From: Rhodanobacter sp. PCA2
GTDB lineage: Bacteria; Pseudomonadota; Gammaproteobacteria; Xanthomonadales; Rhodanobacteraceae
Reading direction: 5' to 3'
Length of the DNA stretch: 44,459 nucleotides
NCBI RefSeq assembly: GCF_013620825.1
Contig: NZ_NJIC01000031.1
Coordinates: forward strand, 9,678-54,136
Both the position numbers and the translations under genes were made by a program. This document shows, piece after piece, positions 8,864 through 20,896 of this stretch. Within the stretch, counting starts at the first letter, position 1; each line of letters starts with the position of its first letter. The notes under the pieces were generated by a model. The model made no database searches, was not told where the DNA came from, and worked only from the letters and a program-made list of their open reading frames with translations.

Positions 8864-9865
8864 ATGATGAAGCTTCGCACCGCACTGTTCGCCATTGCCG
8901 GCACGCTGCTGTCCGCCACCGCGACGGGCAAGGACGTGACCCTGCTCAACGCGTCCTACGATCCCACGCGCGAGCTGTACAAGGCATTGAACGCCGCGTT
9001 CGCCGACGAATGGAAGGCGCAGCACGGCGACACCGTCACCATCCGCATGTCGCACGGCGGCTCCGGCAAACAGGCACGTGCCGTCGTCGACGGCCTGCCT
9101 GCCGACGTGGTCACCCTCGCGCTGGCCTACGACATCGACGCAGTGGCCGACCGCGGCCTGCTGGACAAGGCCTGGCAGCAGCGCCTGTCCGACAATTCCT
9201 CGCCGTACACCTCGACCATCGTGTTCCTGGTGCGCAAGGGCAACCCCAAGGCCATCCACGACTGGAAGGATCTGGTGCGGCCCGGCATCCAGGTCGTCAC
9301 GCCAAACCCGAAGACCTCAGGCGGCGCGCGCTGGAACTTCCTCGCCGCATGGGGCTATGCGTTGAAGCAGCCCGGCGGCAACGAGGCCAGCGCGAAGGCC
9401 TTCGTGAAGACGCTGTTCCAGCACGTTCCCGTGCTCGACACAGGCGCACGCGGCGCCACCAACACCTTCGCCCAGCGCGGCATCGGCGACGTGCTGCTGG
9501 CGTGGGAGAACGAGGCCCTGCTGGCCAGGCACGAGCCGGGCGGCGACCAGTTCGAGATCGTGGTGCCGTCGGTCACCATCCTCGCCGAACCGCCGGTCGC
9601 CGTGGTGGACAGGAACGCCGATGCCCACGGCACGCGGCAGGTCGCCGAGGCCTACCTGAAGTTCCTGTACACGCCGCAGGCGCAGGAGATCGAGGCGCGC
9701 AACTTCTACCGGCCGCGTTCGGCGGCGGCCGCCGCCAAGTACGCGGCGCAGTTCCCGCAGGTGCACACGTTCACGCTGGCGGAGGTGTTCGGCAGCTGGC
9801 GCCAGGTGCAGGCGAAGTTCTTCGCCGACGGCGGCGTGTTCGACCAGATCGGCCCCGGTCATTGA
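8864..9865 (+). CDS. sbp: Sulfate/thiosulfate ABC transporter periplasmic binding protein
   Basis: 333 residues with a signal peptide ([15 protein letters not shown], then [18 protein letters not shown]). [25 protein letters not shown] and [16 protein letters not shown] are the anion-binding hallmark segments of Sbp/CysP proteins, which capture sulfate or thiosulfate in the periplasm. Length is normal. Two adjacent ATGs (8864, 8867) are possible. It is the first gene of the compact operon sbp–cysT–cysW–cysA: cysT begins 2 bp after its stop. Sbp and CysP are not safely distinguishable from sequence reading alone. Confidence 0.94.
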   Translation: MMKLRTALFAIAGTLLSATATGKDVTLLNASYDPTRELYKALNAAFADEWKAQHGDTVTIRMSHGGSGKQARAVVDGLPADVVTLALAYDIDAVADRGLLDKAWQQRLSDNSSPYTSTIVFLVRKGNPKAIHDWKDLVRPGIQVVTPNPKTSGGARWNFLAAWGYALKQPGGNEASAKAFVKTLFQHVPVLDTGARGATNTFAQRGIGDVLLAWENEALLARHEPGGDQFEIVVPSVTILAEPPVAVVDRNADAHGTRQVAEAYLKFLYTPQAQEIEARNFYRPRSAAAAAKYAAQFPQVHTFTLAEVFGSWRQVQAKFFADGGVFDQIGPGH

Positions 9866-9867
9866 GC

Positions 9868-10692
9868 ATGCGAAGACGGGTCCTGCCCGGGTTCGGCATC
9901 AGCCTGGGCTACACGCTCGCGTATCTTGGGCTGATCGTCCTGCTGCCACTGGTGGCGCTGGCGTGGAAGGCGACCGGCATCGGCTTCCACGGCCTGCTGC
10001 AGCTGCTCGCGTCGCCGCGCACGCTGGCGGCGTTGCGGCTGAGCTTCGGTGGAGCGCTGCTGGCCGCGCTGCTCAATGTCTTCCTCGGGCTGCTGGTGGC
10101 CTGGACGCTGGTGCGCTACCGCTTTCCGGGGCGGCGCCTGTTCGATGCGCTGATCGACCTGCCGTTCGCGCTGCCCACCGCCGTGGCCGGCATCGCGCTG
10201 ACCGCGATCTACGCCCCGAACGGCTGGCTGGGCCGCTGGCTGGTGCCCATGGGCATCCAGGTCGCGTACGCGCCGCCGGGTGTGCTGCTGGCGATGGTCT
10301 TCGTCGGCTTCCCGTTCGTGGTGCGCACGCTGCAGCCGGTGCTGCAGTCGCTGGCGCGCGACGTGGAGGAAGCGGCCGAGAGCCTTGGCGCGACGCGCGC
10401 GCAGACGTTCTTCCGGGTGATCCTGCCGGTGCTGGTGCCGACCCTGCTCACCGGTTTCGCGCTGGCGCTGGCGCGCGCGGTGGGCGAATACGGCTCGGTG
10501 ATCTTCATCGCCGGCAACATCCCGATGCGCTCGGAGATCGCGCCGCTGCTGATCGTGCAGAAGCTGGAGGAATTCGACTACGCCGGCGCGGCGGCGCTGG
10601 GCGTGGTGATGCTCGCGTTCTCGTTCGTGCTGCTGGTGCTGATCGCGCTGCTGCAGCATTGGAGCGGGCGCTGGGCGGAGCGTGGCGCGTGA
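9868..10692 (+). CDS. cysT: Sulfate/thiosulfate ABC transporter permease CysT
   Basis: 274 residues, an inner-membrane permease with about six hydrophobic segments. The coupling (EAA) loop [23 protein letters not shown] contacts the ATPase, and [16 protein letters not shown] and [13 protein letters not shown] are characteristic of the CysT/CysU subunit. The ATG at 9868 lies 2 bp after the sbp stop, and its stop overlaps the cysW GTG start, so translation is coupled. It forms the translocation pore with CysW. Confidence 0.95.
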   Translation: MRRRVLPGFGISLGYTLAYLGLIVLLPLVALAWKATGIGFHGLLQLLASPRTLAALRLSFGGALLAALLNVFLGLLVAWTLVRYRFPGRRLFDALIDLPFALPTAVAGIALTAIYAPNGWLGRWLVPMGIQVAYAPPGVLLAMVFVGFPFVVRTLQPVLQSLARDVEEAAESLGATRAQTFFRVILPVLVPTLLTGFALALARAVGEYGSVIFIAGNIPMRSEIAPLLIVQKLEEFDYAGAAALGVVMLAFSFVLLVLIALLQHWSGRWAERGA

Positions 10693-11549
10693 GCGGCGGC
10701 AGCGCGCGCGGCGGCTCCACGGGGCGATGGCTGGGCCACGTCGCGATCATCGCGTTCGCCAGCCTGTTCCTCATCGTCTTCCTGCTGCTGCCGCTGGCAT
10801 CGGTGTTCGCCGAAGCGTTCCGCCAGGGCATGCAGGCGTACCTGGCGAGCCTGCAGCAGCCCGAGGCGCTGTCCGCAATCCGGCTCACGCTGCTGGTGGC
10901 GGCGATCGCGGTGCCGCTGAACCTGGTCTTCGGCGTCGCGGCCGCCTGGGCGATGACGCGGTTCGAATTCCGCGGCAAGGCCGCACTGGGCGCGCTGATC
11001 GATCTGCCGTTCTCGGTGTCGCCGGTGATCTCCGGCCTGGTCTACGTGCTGCTGTTCGGCGCCCAGGGCTGGTTCGGGCCATGGCTGGACGCGCACGGCG
11101 TGCGCATCATCTTCGCGGTGCCGGGGCTGGTGCTGGCGACCGTGTTCATCACGCTGCCGTTCGTGGCGCGCGAGCTGATCCCGCTGATGCAGGCGCAGGG
11201 CAGCGAGGAAGAGGAAGCCGCCCGCGTGCTGGGCGCGAACGCCTGGCAGATGTTCTTCCGCGTGACGCTGCCGAACATCCGCTGGGCGCTGCTGTACGGC
11301 GTGCTGCTGTGCAATGCCCGCGCGATGGGCGAGTTCGGCGCGGTGTCGGTGGTGTCCGGGCACATCCGCGGGCTCACCACCACCATGCCGCTGGAAGTGG
11401 AGATGCGCTACAACGAATACGACTACGTAGGCGCCTTCGCCATCGCCTCGCTGCTGGCCCTGCTGGCCCTGCTCACCCTGGCGGTGAAGACTTTCCTCGA
11501 ATGGCGCTACGGCGACGAGATCGCCGCGCACGCACCGGGCGGACACTGA
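10689..11549 (+). CDS. cysW: Sulfate/thiosulfate ABC transporter permease CysW
   Basis: About 286 residues with six predicted membrane segments. The EAA loop reads [25 protein letters not shown], and [20 protein letters not shown] and [22 protein letters not shown] are CysW signatures. The frame is open far upstream, but the GTG at 10689 overlaps the cysT TGA as GTGA and starts just before the first hydrophobic segment, so it is taken as the start. Partner of CysT in the sulfate importer; cysA starts 7 bp downstream. Confidence 0.94.
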   Translation: MSGGSARGGSTGRWLGHVAIIAFASLFLIVFLLLPLASVFAEAFRQGMQAYLASLQQPEALSAIRLTLLVAAIAVPLNLVFGVAAAWAMTRFEFRGKAALGALIDLPFSVSPVISGLVYVLLFGAQGWFGPWLDAHGVRIIFAVPGLVLATVFITLPFVARELIPLMQAQGSEEEEAARVLGANAWQMFFRVTLPNIRWALLYGVLLCNARAMGEFGAVSVVSGHIRGLTTTMPLEVEMRYNEYDYVGAFAIASLLALLALLTLAVKTFLEWRYGDEIAAHAPGGH

Positions 11550-11556
11550 GACCACC

Positions 11557-12675
11557 ATGACGCTGACACTGGACCGGCTCAGCCGACGCTTCACGAACTT
11601 CGCCGCGCTGGACGACGTCAGCCTGGAGATGGCGCCCGGCGAATTCCTCGCCCTGCTGGGCCCCTCGGGGTCGGGCAAGACCACGCTGCTGCGCATCCTG
11701 GCCGGGCTGGACTATCCGGACCGGGGCAGCGTCACCCAGGCCGGGCGCGACTTCCTCGCCGCCTCCGCGCGCGAACGCAACGTGGGGCTGGTGTTCCAGC
11801 ACTACGCGCTGTTCCGCCACCTCACCGTGCGCGAGAACGTGGCGTTCGGCCTGCGCGTGCGGCCACGCCGCCGGCGCCCCGCACGGGCGCAGATCCGCGA
11901 GCAGGTGGAGCGCCTGCTGAAGCGCGTGCAACTGGAGGAGCTGGGCGACCGCTATCCCAGCCAGCTCTCCGGCGGCCAGCGCCAGCGCGTGGCGCTGGCG
12001 CGCGCGCTGGCGGTGGAACCGGAACTGCTGCTGCTGGACGAACCGTTCGGCGCGCTGGATGCGCAGGTGCGCGTCACGCTGCGCCGCTGGCTGCGCGAGC
12101 TGCACGAGGAGCTGCAGCTCACCACCGTGTTCGTGACCCACGACCAGGAAGAGGCGCTGGAACTCGCCGACCGCATCGCCGTGATGAACCGCGGCCGCAT
12201 CGAGCAGGTGGGCACGCCGCAGGCGATCTACCAGGACCCGGCCACGCCGTTCGTATGCGAGTTCATCGGCCGTACCAACCGCATCCCGCTCACGCGCCAC
12301 GCGCAGGCATGGCGCGCCGGCGCGTGGTCGCTGACGGAGGACCCGTGGAACGGCCGCCACCGCGAGGCCGTCGCCTACGTGCGCCCCGAGCATCTCGCGC
12401 TGTCGGTGCCTGACGGGGAGCCCGCATGGGAGGCGCGCGTGCGCCACGTATACCTGGCCGGCAGCGTGGCGCACCTGGACCTGTACGTCGCCGGCATCGA
12501 CCTGGCGCTGGAGGCCGATGTCGCGAGCGAGGACCTTGGTCGCCTGGGCTTGCATGCCGGTGCCGCGCTGCGCGCCGCGCCCGCCCGGCTGGTCGCCTTC
12601 CCCTGCGACGACGGCGACGGCAGCCGCCCCGTGATCGACGAACGATGTAGCTGGGCATCGCCCATCCGGCGCTAG
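11557..12675 (+). CDS. cysA: Sulfate/thiosulfate import ATP-binding protein CysA
   Basis: 372 residues. The ABC motifs are all present in order: Walker [10 protein letters not shown] near residue 35, the Q-loop VFQHYALF, signature [14 protein letters not shown], Walker [13 protein letters not shown] and the H-loop [10 protein letters not shown]. The region after residue 240 is the TOBE-like regulatory domain of CysA/MalK-type ATPases. It powers uptake through CysT–CysW. The ATG follows the cysW stop by 7 bp. A short hairpin (CCGGC/GCCGG) overlaps the TAG stop, but its U-tract is poor, so readthrough to the porin gene remains possible. Confidence 0.95.
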   Translation: MTLTLDRLSRRFTNFAALDDVSLEMAPGEFLALLGPSGSGKTTLLRILAGLDYPDRGSVTQAGRDFLAASARERNVGLVFQHYALFRHLTVRENVAFGLRVRPRRRRPARAQIREQVERLLKRVQLEELGDRYPSQLSGGQRQRVALARALAVEPELLLLDEPFGALDAQVRVTLRRWLRELHEELQLTTVFVTHDQEEALELADRIAVMNRGRIEQVGTPQAIYQDPATPFVCEFIGRTNRIPLTRHAQAWRAGAWSLTEDPWNGRHREAVAYVRPEHLALSVPDGEPAWEARVRHVYLAGSVAHLDLYVAGIDLALEADVASEDLGRLGLHAGAALRAAPARLVAFPCDDGDGSRPVIDERCSWASPIRR

Positions 12676-12794
12676 CCGGAAGCCCATTCTTCTTCATCCG
12701 TGGCTGGCCCGTGCGCCAGCCGCGTCGGGGCGGTCTGCGCCTGCGCAGCCCCGCTCATCCGCAAAAGCAGGCACCGGAACGAGGGGAAGCACCC

Positions 12795-13979
12795 ATGAAA
12801 AAGACGACGCTGATGGCCGCCTTGATGGTGGTGATCCCGAGCGTGGCCAGCGCGGGCCAGAACGGCCCGTACAGATTTGCTGCCAACTGGCCCACCCATT
12901 ACGTGTTCGACGACGGCACCGACTTCGGCCTGGCGCTGAAATACCAGTACGACATCGACCGCTTCCCGAACGACGGCGGCCGCCTGGCGGACGCACACAC
13001 CAACCGCCGCAAGGAAGTCGGCCTCTACCTCAAGAAGAAGGGCGTCTACGACGCCGTGCTGGGTTTCGACTACCAGGCCAGGACCTGGGTGGACACCTAC
13101 GTGCGCGTGCAGAGCAAGGCGTTCCTGGGCACCGACCTCGGCGCGTTGAGGGCAGGTTTCAGCAAGACGCCGCTGGGCTTCGAAGGCAACACCAGCACCG
13201 GCGCCACCACCTTCCTCGAGACCGCGCTGCCCACGCAGGCGATCTACGCGAACCGGCGCATCGGCGTGGACTGGGCGCTGGAACGCCCGCACTACCTCGT
13301 CAACGCGGGCTACTACAGCGGCGGCGACCTCAACGGCGACAACGACGGCCGCATGGTCGCCGCCCGCTTCGCATGGGTGCCGCACAAGCAGCCCGGCGAC
13401 GTGATCCATCTCGGCGTTTCCGCATCCGAGGAATCACCCGACGGCAGCACCGACGGACGCAACCGCTACACGCCGCCCACCGTGCGACTGCGCGCCCGCC
13501 CCGAAGCCGCCTTCGCCACCCGACTGGTGGATTCCGGCAACCTGCTTCCGGTCGACCACATCGACCGCGTCGGCTTCGAGGGCCTGTGGATCAACGGCCC
13601 CTGGTCGCTGCAAGGCGAATACCTGCACGCCACGGTGAAGCTGGACGGCGGACGCCCCAGCTATGCCGCCAGCGGCTACTACGCATTCGCGAGCTGGGTC
13701 GTCACCGGCGAATCGCGCCCCTACTCCGGCGGCAACGTCGACAACATCAAGCCCAAGGGTCCGTACGGCGCACTTGAACTCGCGCTGCGCTACAGCGAGC
13801 TGGACCTCGACGACAACCCCGTCCTCGGCGGCCACGAATCGAACTGGACGCTGGGCGCGAACTGGTACATCAACCGTTACCTGAAGCTGCAGGCGAACTA
13901 TGTGCGCGCGCAGAGCAGCCGACGCAATGTGACGGTCGATCCCGATGTGGTGGAGGTCAGGGGGCAGGTGCAGTTTTGA
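12795..13979 (+). CDS. OprP/OprO-type anion-selective porin
   Basis: 394 residues. It begins with a signal peptide (MKKTTLMAALMVVIPSVASA) and continues with porin-like beta strands: YRFAANWPTHYVFDDGTDFGLALKYQYDIDRF, GLYLKKKGVYDAVLGFDY and GALRAGFSKTPLGFEG. It ends in a terminal phenylalanine (GQVQF), the outer-membrane assembly signal. The pattern matches the phosphate-selective porin O/P family. The ATG at 12795 has GAGGGGAAG before it. It follows cysA by 119 bp, so the transported anion may be sulfate or an organosulfur compound and not phosphate; this is inference from context. The 194-bp repeat block begins about 37 bp after the stop. Confidence 0.8.
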   Translation: MKKTTLMAALMVVIPSVASAGQNGPYRFAANWPTHYVFDDGTDFGLALKYQYDIDRFPNDGGRLADAHTNRRKEVGLYLKKKGVYDAVLGFDYQARTWVDTYVRVQSKAFLGTDLGALRAGFSKTPLGFEGNTSTGATTFLETALPTQAIYANRRIGVDWALERPHYLVNAGYYSGGDLNGDNDGRMVAARFAWVPHKQPGDVIHLGVSASEESPDGSTDGRNRYTPPTVRLRARPEAAFATRLVDSGNLLPVDHIDRVGFEGLWINGPWSLQGEYLHATVKLDGGRPSYAASGYYAFASWVVTGESRPYSGGNVDNIKPKGPYGALELALRYSELDLDDNPVLGGHESNWTLGANWYINRYLKLQANYVRAQSSRRNVTVDPDVVEVRGQVQF

Positions 13980-14016
13980 TGCGATTCGCACCGTGACGGC
14001 ATGGAAGCGTCGGCAT

Positions 14017-14210
14017 GATGAGGGATTGTTCGCCCCATCCATGGGGCTCACCCCTTCGCACTGCGCGCTACGGGGCCAGCCTTCGGCTGTCCAAATTCGT
14101 TCCGGACGAATTTGTCGAACCCAAGAGGGTTCGTCCACACCTCTCTCTCCGCCAGACACGCAAAACGCCCCGCGAGGGGGCGTTTTGCTCAACTGCTGTG
14201 TCTTCATGGC
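14017..14210. repeat. 194-bp tandem repeat, copy 1
   Basis: First of three nearly identical units with a period of exactly 194 bp. Each unit contains several inverted repeats: CCCCAT/ATGGGG-type ends, AAATTCGT/ACGAATTT (here 14093-14114), GAACCC/GGGTTC (14118-14133) and a terminator-like GCAAAACGCCCC/GGGGCGTTTTGC. A segment at 14126-14155 resembles the T-arm and acceptor 3' half of tRNA-Ser on the plus strand. The period is not a multiple of three, and open frames through it are not genes. Confidence 0.95.
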
Positions 14211-14404
14211 GACGAGGGATTGTTCGCCCCATCCATGGGGCTCACCCCTTCGCGCTGCGCGCTACGGGGCCAGCCTTCGGCTGTCCAAATTCGTTCCGGA
14301 CGAATTTGTCGAACCCAAGAGGGTTCGTCCACACCTCTCTCTCCGCCAGACACGCAAAACGCCCCGCGAGGGGGCGTTTTGCTCAACTGCTGTGTCTTCA
14401 TGGC
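14211..14404. repeat. 194-bp tandem repeat, copy 2
   Basis: Second unit, differing from copy 1 at only a few positions (for example GACGAGGG for GATGAGGG, and CGCGC for CGCAC in the first third). The tRNA-like segment is at 14320-14349. Confidence 0.95.
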
Positions 14405-14573
14405 GACGAGGGATTGTTCGCCCCATCCATGGGGCTCACCCCTTCGCGCTGCGCGCTACGGGGCCAGCCTTCGGCTGTCCAAATTCGTTCCGGACGAATT
14501 TGTCGAACCCAAGAGGGTTCGTCCACACCTCTCTCTCCGCCAGACACGCAAAACGCCCCACTAGGGGGCGTTT
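14405..14573. repeat. 194-bp tandem repeat, copy 3 (partial)
   Basis: The third copy follows the others until the hairpin loop (CACTA in place of CGCGA), then switches into the inverse complement of its own left side and runs into the 3' end of tRNA-Ser. The tRNA-like segment is at 14514-14543. Confidence 0.93.
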
Positions 14574-14596
14574 TGCGTGTCTGGCGGAGAGAGAGG
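14528..14596. repeat. Perfect 32-bp inverted repeat joining repeat copy 3 to the tRNA-Ser 3' end
   Basis: Left arm 14528-14559 and right arm 14565-14596 are exact inverse complements around a 5-nt centre (ACTAG). The right arm includes the last 15 nt of the tRNA gene (14582-14596) plus 17 nt of its 3' flank. In leftward transcripts the inner part (GCAAAACGCCCC stem) can act as the tRNA terminator. Confidence 0.95.
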
Positions 14597-14674
14597 GATT
14601 CGAACCCTCGATAAGGCTTTTGACCCTATACTCCCTTAGCAGGGGAGCCCCTTCGGCCACTCGGGCATCTCTCC
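14582..14674 (-). tRNA. tRNA-Ser (GCU)
   Basis: 93 nt including an encoded CCA. On the minus strand the acceptor GGAGAGA pairs with TCTCTCC, the anticodon loop CTGCTAA gives anticodon GCU (codons AGC/AGU), and a long variable arm follows, as expected for a class II serine tRNA. The T-loop GGTTCGAATCC is intact. The order alaS–csrA–tRNA-Ser(GCU) is the same as in Escherichia coli (serV). It has its own promoter at 14704-14732 and runs straight into the 32-bp inverted repeat. Confidence 0.97.
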
Positions 14675-14703
14675 GGGTTTGTGGTGCTGCAGCAGGGTCG
14701 GCA

Positions 14704-14732
14704 AGGATAACCGCCGACCGCCGCGAGGTAAA
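14704..14732 (-). promoter_or_regulatory. Promoter of tRNA-Ser
   Basis: On the minus strand TTTACC (14732-14727) and TATCCT (14709-14704) are separated by exactly 17 bp. A GC-rich stretch (TGCCGACCC) follows, typical of stringently controlled stable-RNA promoters. The expected start is about 20 nt before the mature tRNA 5' end. Confidence 0.65.
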
Positions 14733-14747
14733 GCCCGAACGTTTCGC

Positions 14748-14951
14748 TCAGTGCTCGTCGCCGGAGGCGGGGCCGCTGCCGGATTCGTGCTCGCCCTTGA
14801 TGCGCTGGTAGATTTCTTCGCGATGCACGGCGACGTTCTTGGGCGCATTGATGCCAATGCGAACCTGGTTGCCTTTCACGCCCAGAACGGTGACGGTCAC
14901 CTCGTCGCCGATCATCAGGGTTTCACCAACCCTGCGGGTCAGAATCAACAT
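14748..14951 (-). CDS. csrA: Carbon storage regulator CsrA
   Basis: 67 residues, a post-transcriptional RNA-binding regulator acting as a dimer on GGA motifs in mRNA leaders. [18 protein letters not shown] and VGIN-like [22 protein letters not shown] are the canonical CsrA sequence, including the N-terminal LTRR and the VHREEI helix that carries the RNA-binding arginine. The ATG at 14951 is preceded by GGAG at 8 nt. Three GGA triplets (14961-14963, 14970-14972, 14977-14979) lie immediately upstream, one in the ribosome-binding site, consistent with the autoregulation known for csrA. It is followed by tRNA-Ser and preceded by alaS, the conserved order. Confidence 0.97.
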   Translation of the reverse strand: MLILTRRVGETLMIGDEVTVTVLGVKGNQVRIGINAPKNVAVHREEIYQRIKGEHESGSGPASGDEH

Positions 14952-15216
14952 GGTTGCTGCTCCATAAATTCCTGGTTCCAAACCTGCACGTGATGGCACC
15001 TCACCCCTGAGCATCCATCACCGCAGTTCTACGATTGTCCGTCGAAGGCTTTGCCGCCTTCCCGGCTCTCAATCTGGCTACCTGTCGCGACAATCTCTTG
15101 ATTGGGCAACAGCTGCCTACATTATTCGGGCGATACTAGCGACCATCCACCATCGGCGCAATGCGCCTCGGCGTGGCCAGTAGCCGGGATCCCGGTCGAC
15201 GCGCAACCTCGCAACC

Positions 15217-17856
<2,640 letters not shown>

Positions 17857-17919
17857 TGCGTGCGGATCGTCGGGCTGGGGCGTGGAGGCTGCAGGCCACG
17901 CCGACGGCAAGCCGGGCGA

Positions 17920-18438
17920 TCAGTCGCTTTCGTCGGCCAACTCGTCCACATCGGCGTGGGTAAGACCTCTTACTGTGGCGGCGGGAAAGCCGCGACGCAA
18001 GAGAAACTGTGCCCGGCGCAGCTTTTCGGCCTGGTCCGCAGCCGCCTTGGCGCCGTAGCGGCGCCGCAACTGGGCGGCGGCGGAAGCGCCCCAGTCCACT
18101 TCCGCGGCATCCAGCAGCGCACGGATGCGCGCGTCGGACAGGCCGTGGCTCTTCAGTTCGGCGCGCAGGCGCAGCGGGCCGTAACCCTGGGCGGCGCGGC
18201 TGCGCACCAGCATCTCGCCGAAGCGTTCGTCGTCCTGGTAGTGCTGCGCGCCGAGACGGTCCAGCGCCTCCGCCGCCTCGTCGGCTGCGTAGCCGCCCTG
18301 GCGCAGCTTGCGCCCCAGTTCGCGGCGGGAATGCTCGCGGCGCACGAGGAGGCCGAGGCCCTTGGCGTAGGCGGTGGCCTTGTCCCGTTTTTCGGGCGGC
18401 TTGCTGCCGGGCGGCGGCGCGGAACGGTCTTTCGACAT
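17920..18438 (-). CDS. recX: Regulatory protein RecX
   Basis: 172 residues, a modulator that limits RecA filament growth. The helical-repeat pattern of RecX is visible: AYAKGLGLLVRREHSRRELGRKLRQGGYAADEAAEALDRL, then DDERFGEMLVRSRAAQGYGPLRLRAELKSHGL, with a final LLRRGFPAATVRGL. The N-terminal 20 residues are proline- and lysine-rich. It is separated from recA by the DUF442-type gene, unlike the direct recA–recX adjacency in many relatives, but remains in the same orientation and probably the same transcription unit. Confidence 0.93.
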   Translation of the reverse strand: MSKDRSAPPPGSKPPEKRDKATAYAKGLGLLVRREHSRRELGRKLRQGGYAADEAAEALDRLGAQHYQDDERFGEMLVRSRAAQGYGPLRLRAELKSHGLSDARIRALLDAAEVDWGASAAAQLRRRYGAKAAADQAEKLRRAQFLLRRGFPAATVRGLTHADVDELADESD

Positions 18439-18545
18439 GCGCGGCTACCCCGGCGTCAGCAGCGGATGCCGATCAGGCCCGGCGACAGTACGGCGGCGTA
18501 CATCGACGGCAGGGGCGGCGACAGCAGCCATGCGTCTGCCGCGAT

Positions 18546-19094
18546 TCAGCGCGCGCTGGGCCGGGCGGCGATGCGGGCCACGATCTGATCGCGCAAATCC
18601 CCGGCGTTCTGCCCGGCCTGGTGAACCGCGTCCACGATGGCGTCCGCATCGAGGCCGCCGGGGCGCGAGGCCTCGGCCAACGCCCAGGTGCGCGCCGCAC
18701 GGCTGCCACTGCGGCAGTACAGCAGTACCGGCTGCTCGCCACGGGCCAGCGCGCGGCCCAGCGTGTCCACCGCGGCGGCCGGCACGGCGCCCGGCGACAC
18801 CGGGGCGTAGTCGAAGGCCATGCCCTGCTGCGCTGCCGCCGCGCCCATCGTGCCGGCCGAAGGCTGGCCGGGGCCTTCGTTGTCCGGGCGCAGGTCCACC
18901 ACCGCCCGGAAACCCTGCGCCTTCAACTGCGCCAGTTGTTCCGGGGCGACCTGGCCGGAGATCCAAACGCCTTTCACCACCAGCCTGGCGTCCACGCGTG
19001 GGGTTTCGCCACTGCCGCCGAACGCGGCGGTGGCGAACGCCAGCGCCGCGCCGAGCACGATGGCGACCAGGAAAGTCCAACGCAGCCTGGGCAT
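18546..19094 (-). CDS. DUF442/Blh-type phosphatase- or sulfurtransferase-like protein, membrane-anchored
   Basis: About 182 residues. An N-terminal hydrophobic segment ([18 protein letters not shown]) is a signal anchor or signal peptide. The domain then runs [32 protein letters not shown] and ends with the catalytic loop [15 protein letters not shown], where C127 is the predicted nucleophile. The Cys-x4-Arg spacing fits the DUF442 (beta-lactamase hydrolase-like) group, linked to sulfur transfer in other bacteria, better than a classical Cys-x5-Arg tyrosine phosphatase. AGGAGG stands before the ATG at 19094. It sits between recA and recX; the activity and substrate are unknown. Confidence 0.78.
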   Translation of the reverse strand: MPRLRWTFLVAIVLGAALAFATAAFGGSGETPRVDARLVVKGVWISGQVAPEQLAQLKAQGFRAVVDLRPDNEGPGQPSAGTMGAAAAQQGMAFDYAPVSPGAVPAAAVDTLGRALARGEQPVLLYCRSGSRAARTWALAEASRPGGLDADAIVDAVHQAGQNAGDLRDQIVARIAARPSAR

Positions 19095-19159
19095 CTCACC
19101 TGCCTCCTGTCGCCCGTTCACCGGGCCTTGATCAACCTGACCGGCGAGCAACGCCCGGA

Positions 19160-20197
<1,038 letters not shown>

Positions 20198-20312
20198 CGT
20201 CTTGGTTCCGGTTGGGCTGTGAATGGAAGGCATGATGCCCGGATCGCGTCTCACGGGCTGGGATCACGAAGTATCCCATATCGGTCAAGCCGGCCAGCCG
20301 GACCGCGGCGCC

Positions 20313-20822
20313 TCAGTCCGTCAGGGTTTCGCGCAGGCCGGCGAGCGCGGCGGCCACGGTCTGCCGGCGCACCGCCTCGCGGTCGCCGTCGAAATGGAAC
20401 AGCCTCGCGCGGGCGTAGCCGCCGCGGCACTTCCAGGCGATCCACACCGTACCCACCGGCTTGCCCGGCGTGGCGCCGGTCGGCCCGGCAATGCCGGTCA
20501 CCGCCACCGCCACGCCCGCGCCGAACCGGGCGATCGCGCCGGAAACCATTTCCAGCGCGGTCTCCTCGCTCACGGCACCCGCATGCTCCAGCGTATGCGC
20601 ACTGACGCCCAGCAGCGCCTGCTTCGCCTCGTAGCTGTAGGTGACCACGCCGCCGTCGAACCAGGCCGAGCTGCCGGGCAGATCGGTCAGCGCCTTGGCG
20701 ATCCAGCCGCCGGTGCAGGATTCGGCGGTGACCAGCATCCGGCGCCGGCGCAGCGTTTCCTGCGCCACCGCCTGCGCCAGCACGTGCAGTTCGGCATCGG
20801 TAGGAACGGACGGCGACTCCAT
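20313..20822 (-). CDS. pncC: Nicotinamide-nucleotide amidohydrolase PncC (CinA C-terminal family)
   Basis: 169 residues forming a stand-alone CinA C-terminal domain. [21 protein letters not shown] (start, with predicted nucleophile S35), [17 protein letters not shown] and [11 protein letters not shown] are the conserved blocks. The enzyme deamidates nicotinamide mononucleotide to nicotinate mononucleotide in pyridine-nucleotide recycling. The N-terminal MoCF domain of full CinA is absent, normal for PncC. It lies directly upstream of recA in the same direction, and divergent from mutS, the common cinA–recA arrangement. Confidence 0.93.
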   Translation of the reverse strand: MESPSVPTDAELHVLAQAVAQETLRRRRMLVTAESCTGGWIAKALTDLPGSSAWFDGGVVTYSYEAKQALLGVSAHTLEHAGAVSEETALEMVSGAIARFGAGVAVAVTGIAGPTGATPGKPVGTVWIAWKCRGGYARARLFHFDGDREAVRRQTVAAALAGLRETLTD

Positions 20823-20896
20823 GCGAGACTCCCGATCTTCAAGGCCAGCACGTTAACGCGGATCGGCCACCCTGTTCCACCCACGCGCAGCCACGC

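Noticed and set aside
14582..14674. tRNA-Ser as an integrase attachment site with an integrated island
   Set aside because: Sequence on both sides is core genome with conserved order; no integrase gene and no intact direct repeat of the tRNA end farther away. The nearby copies of the tRNA end are inverted, not direct.
13945..14811. Long plus-strand open frames (up to 288 aa) with internally repeated protein sequence across the repeat block
   Set aside because: They are translations of the 194-bp non-coding repeat in shifted frames (period not divisible by three), cross a tRNA gene and lack any ribosome-binding site. The same sequence is open in several frames at once.
20198..20312. Possible LexA box upstream of recA
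   Set aside because: Searched for the TTAG-type and CTGT-type SOS palindromes and found no symmetric match worth reporting.
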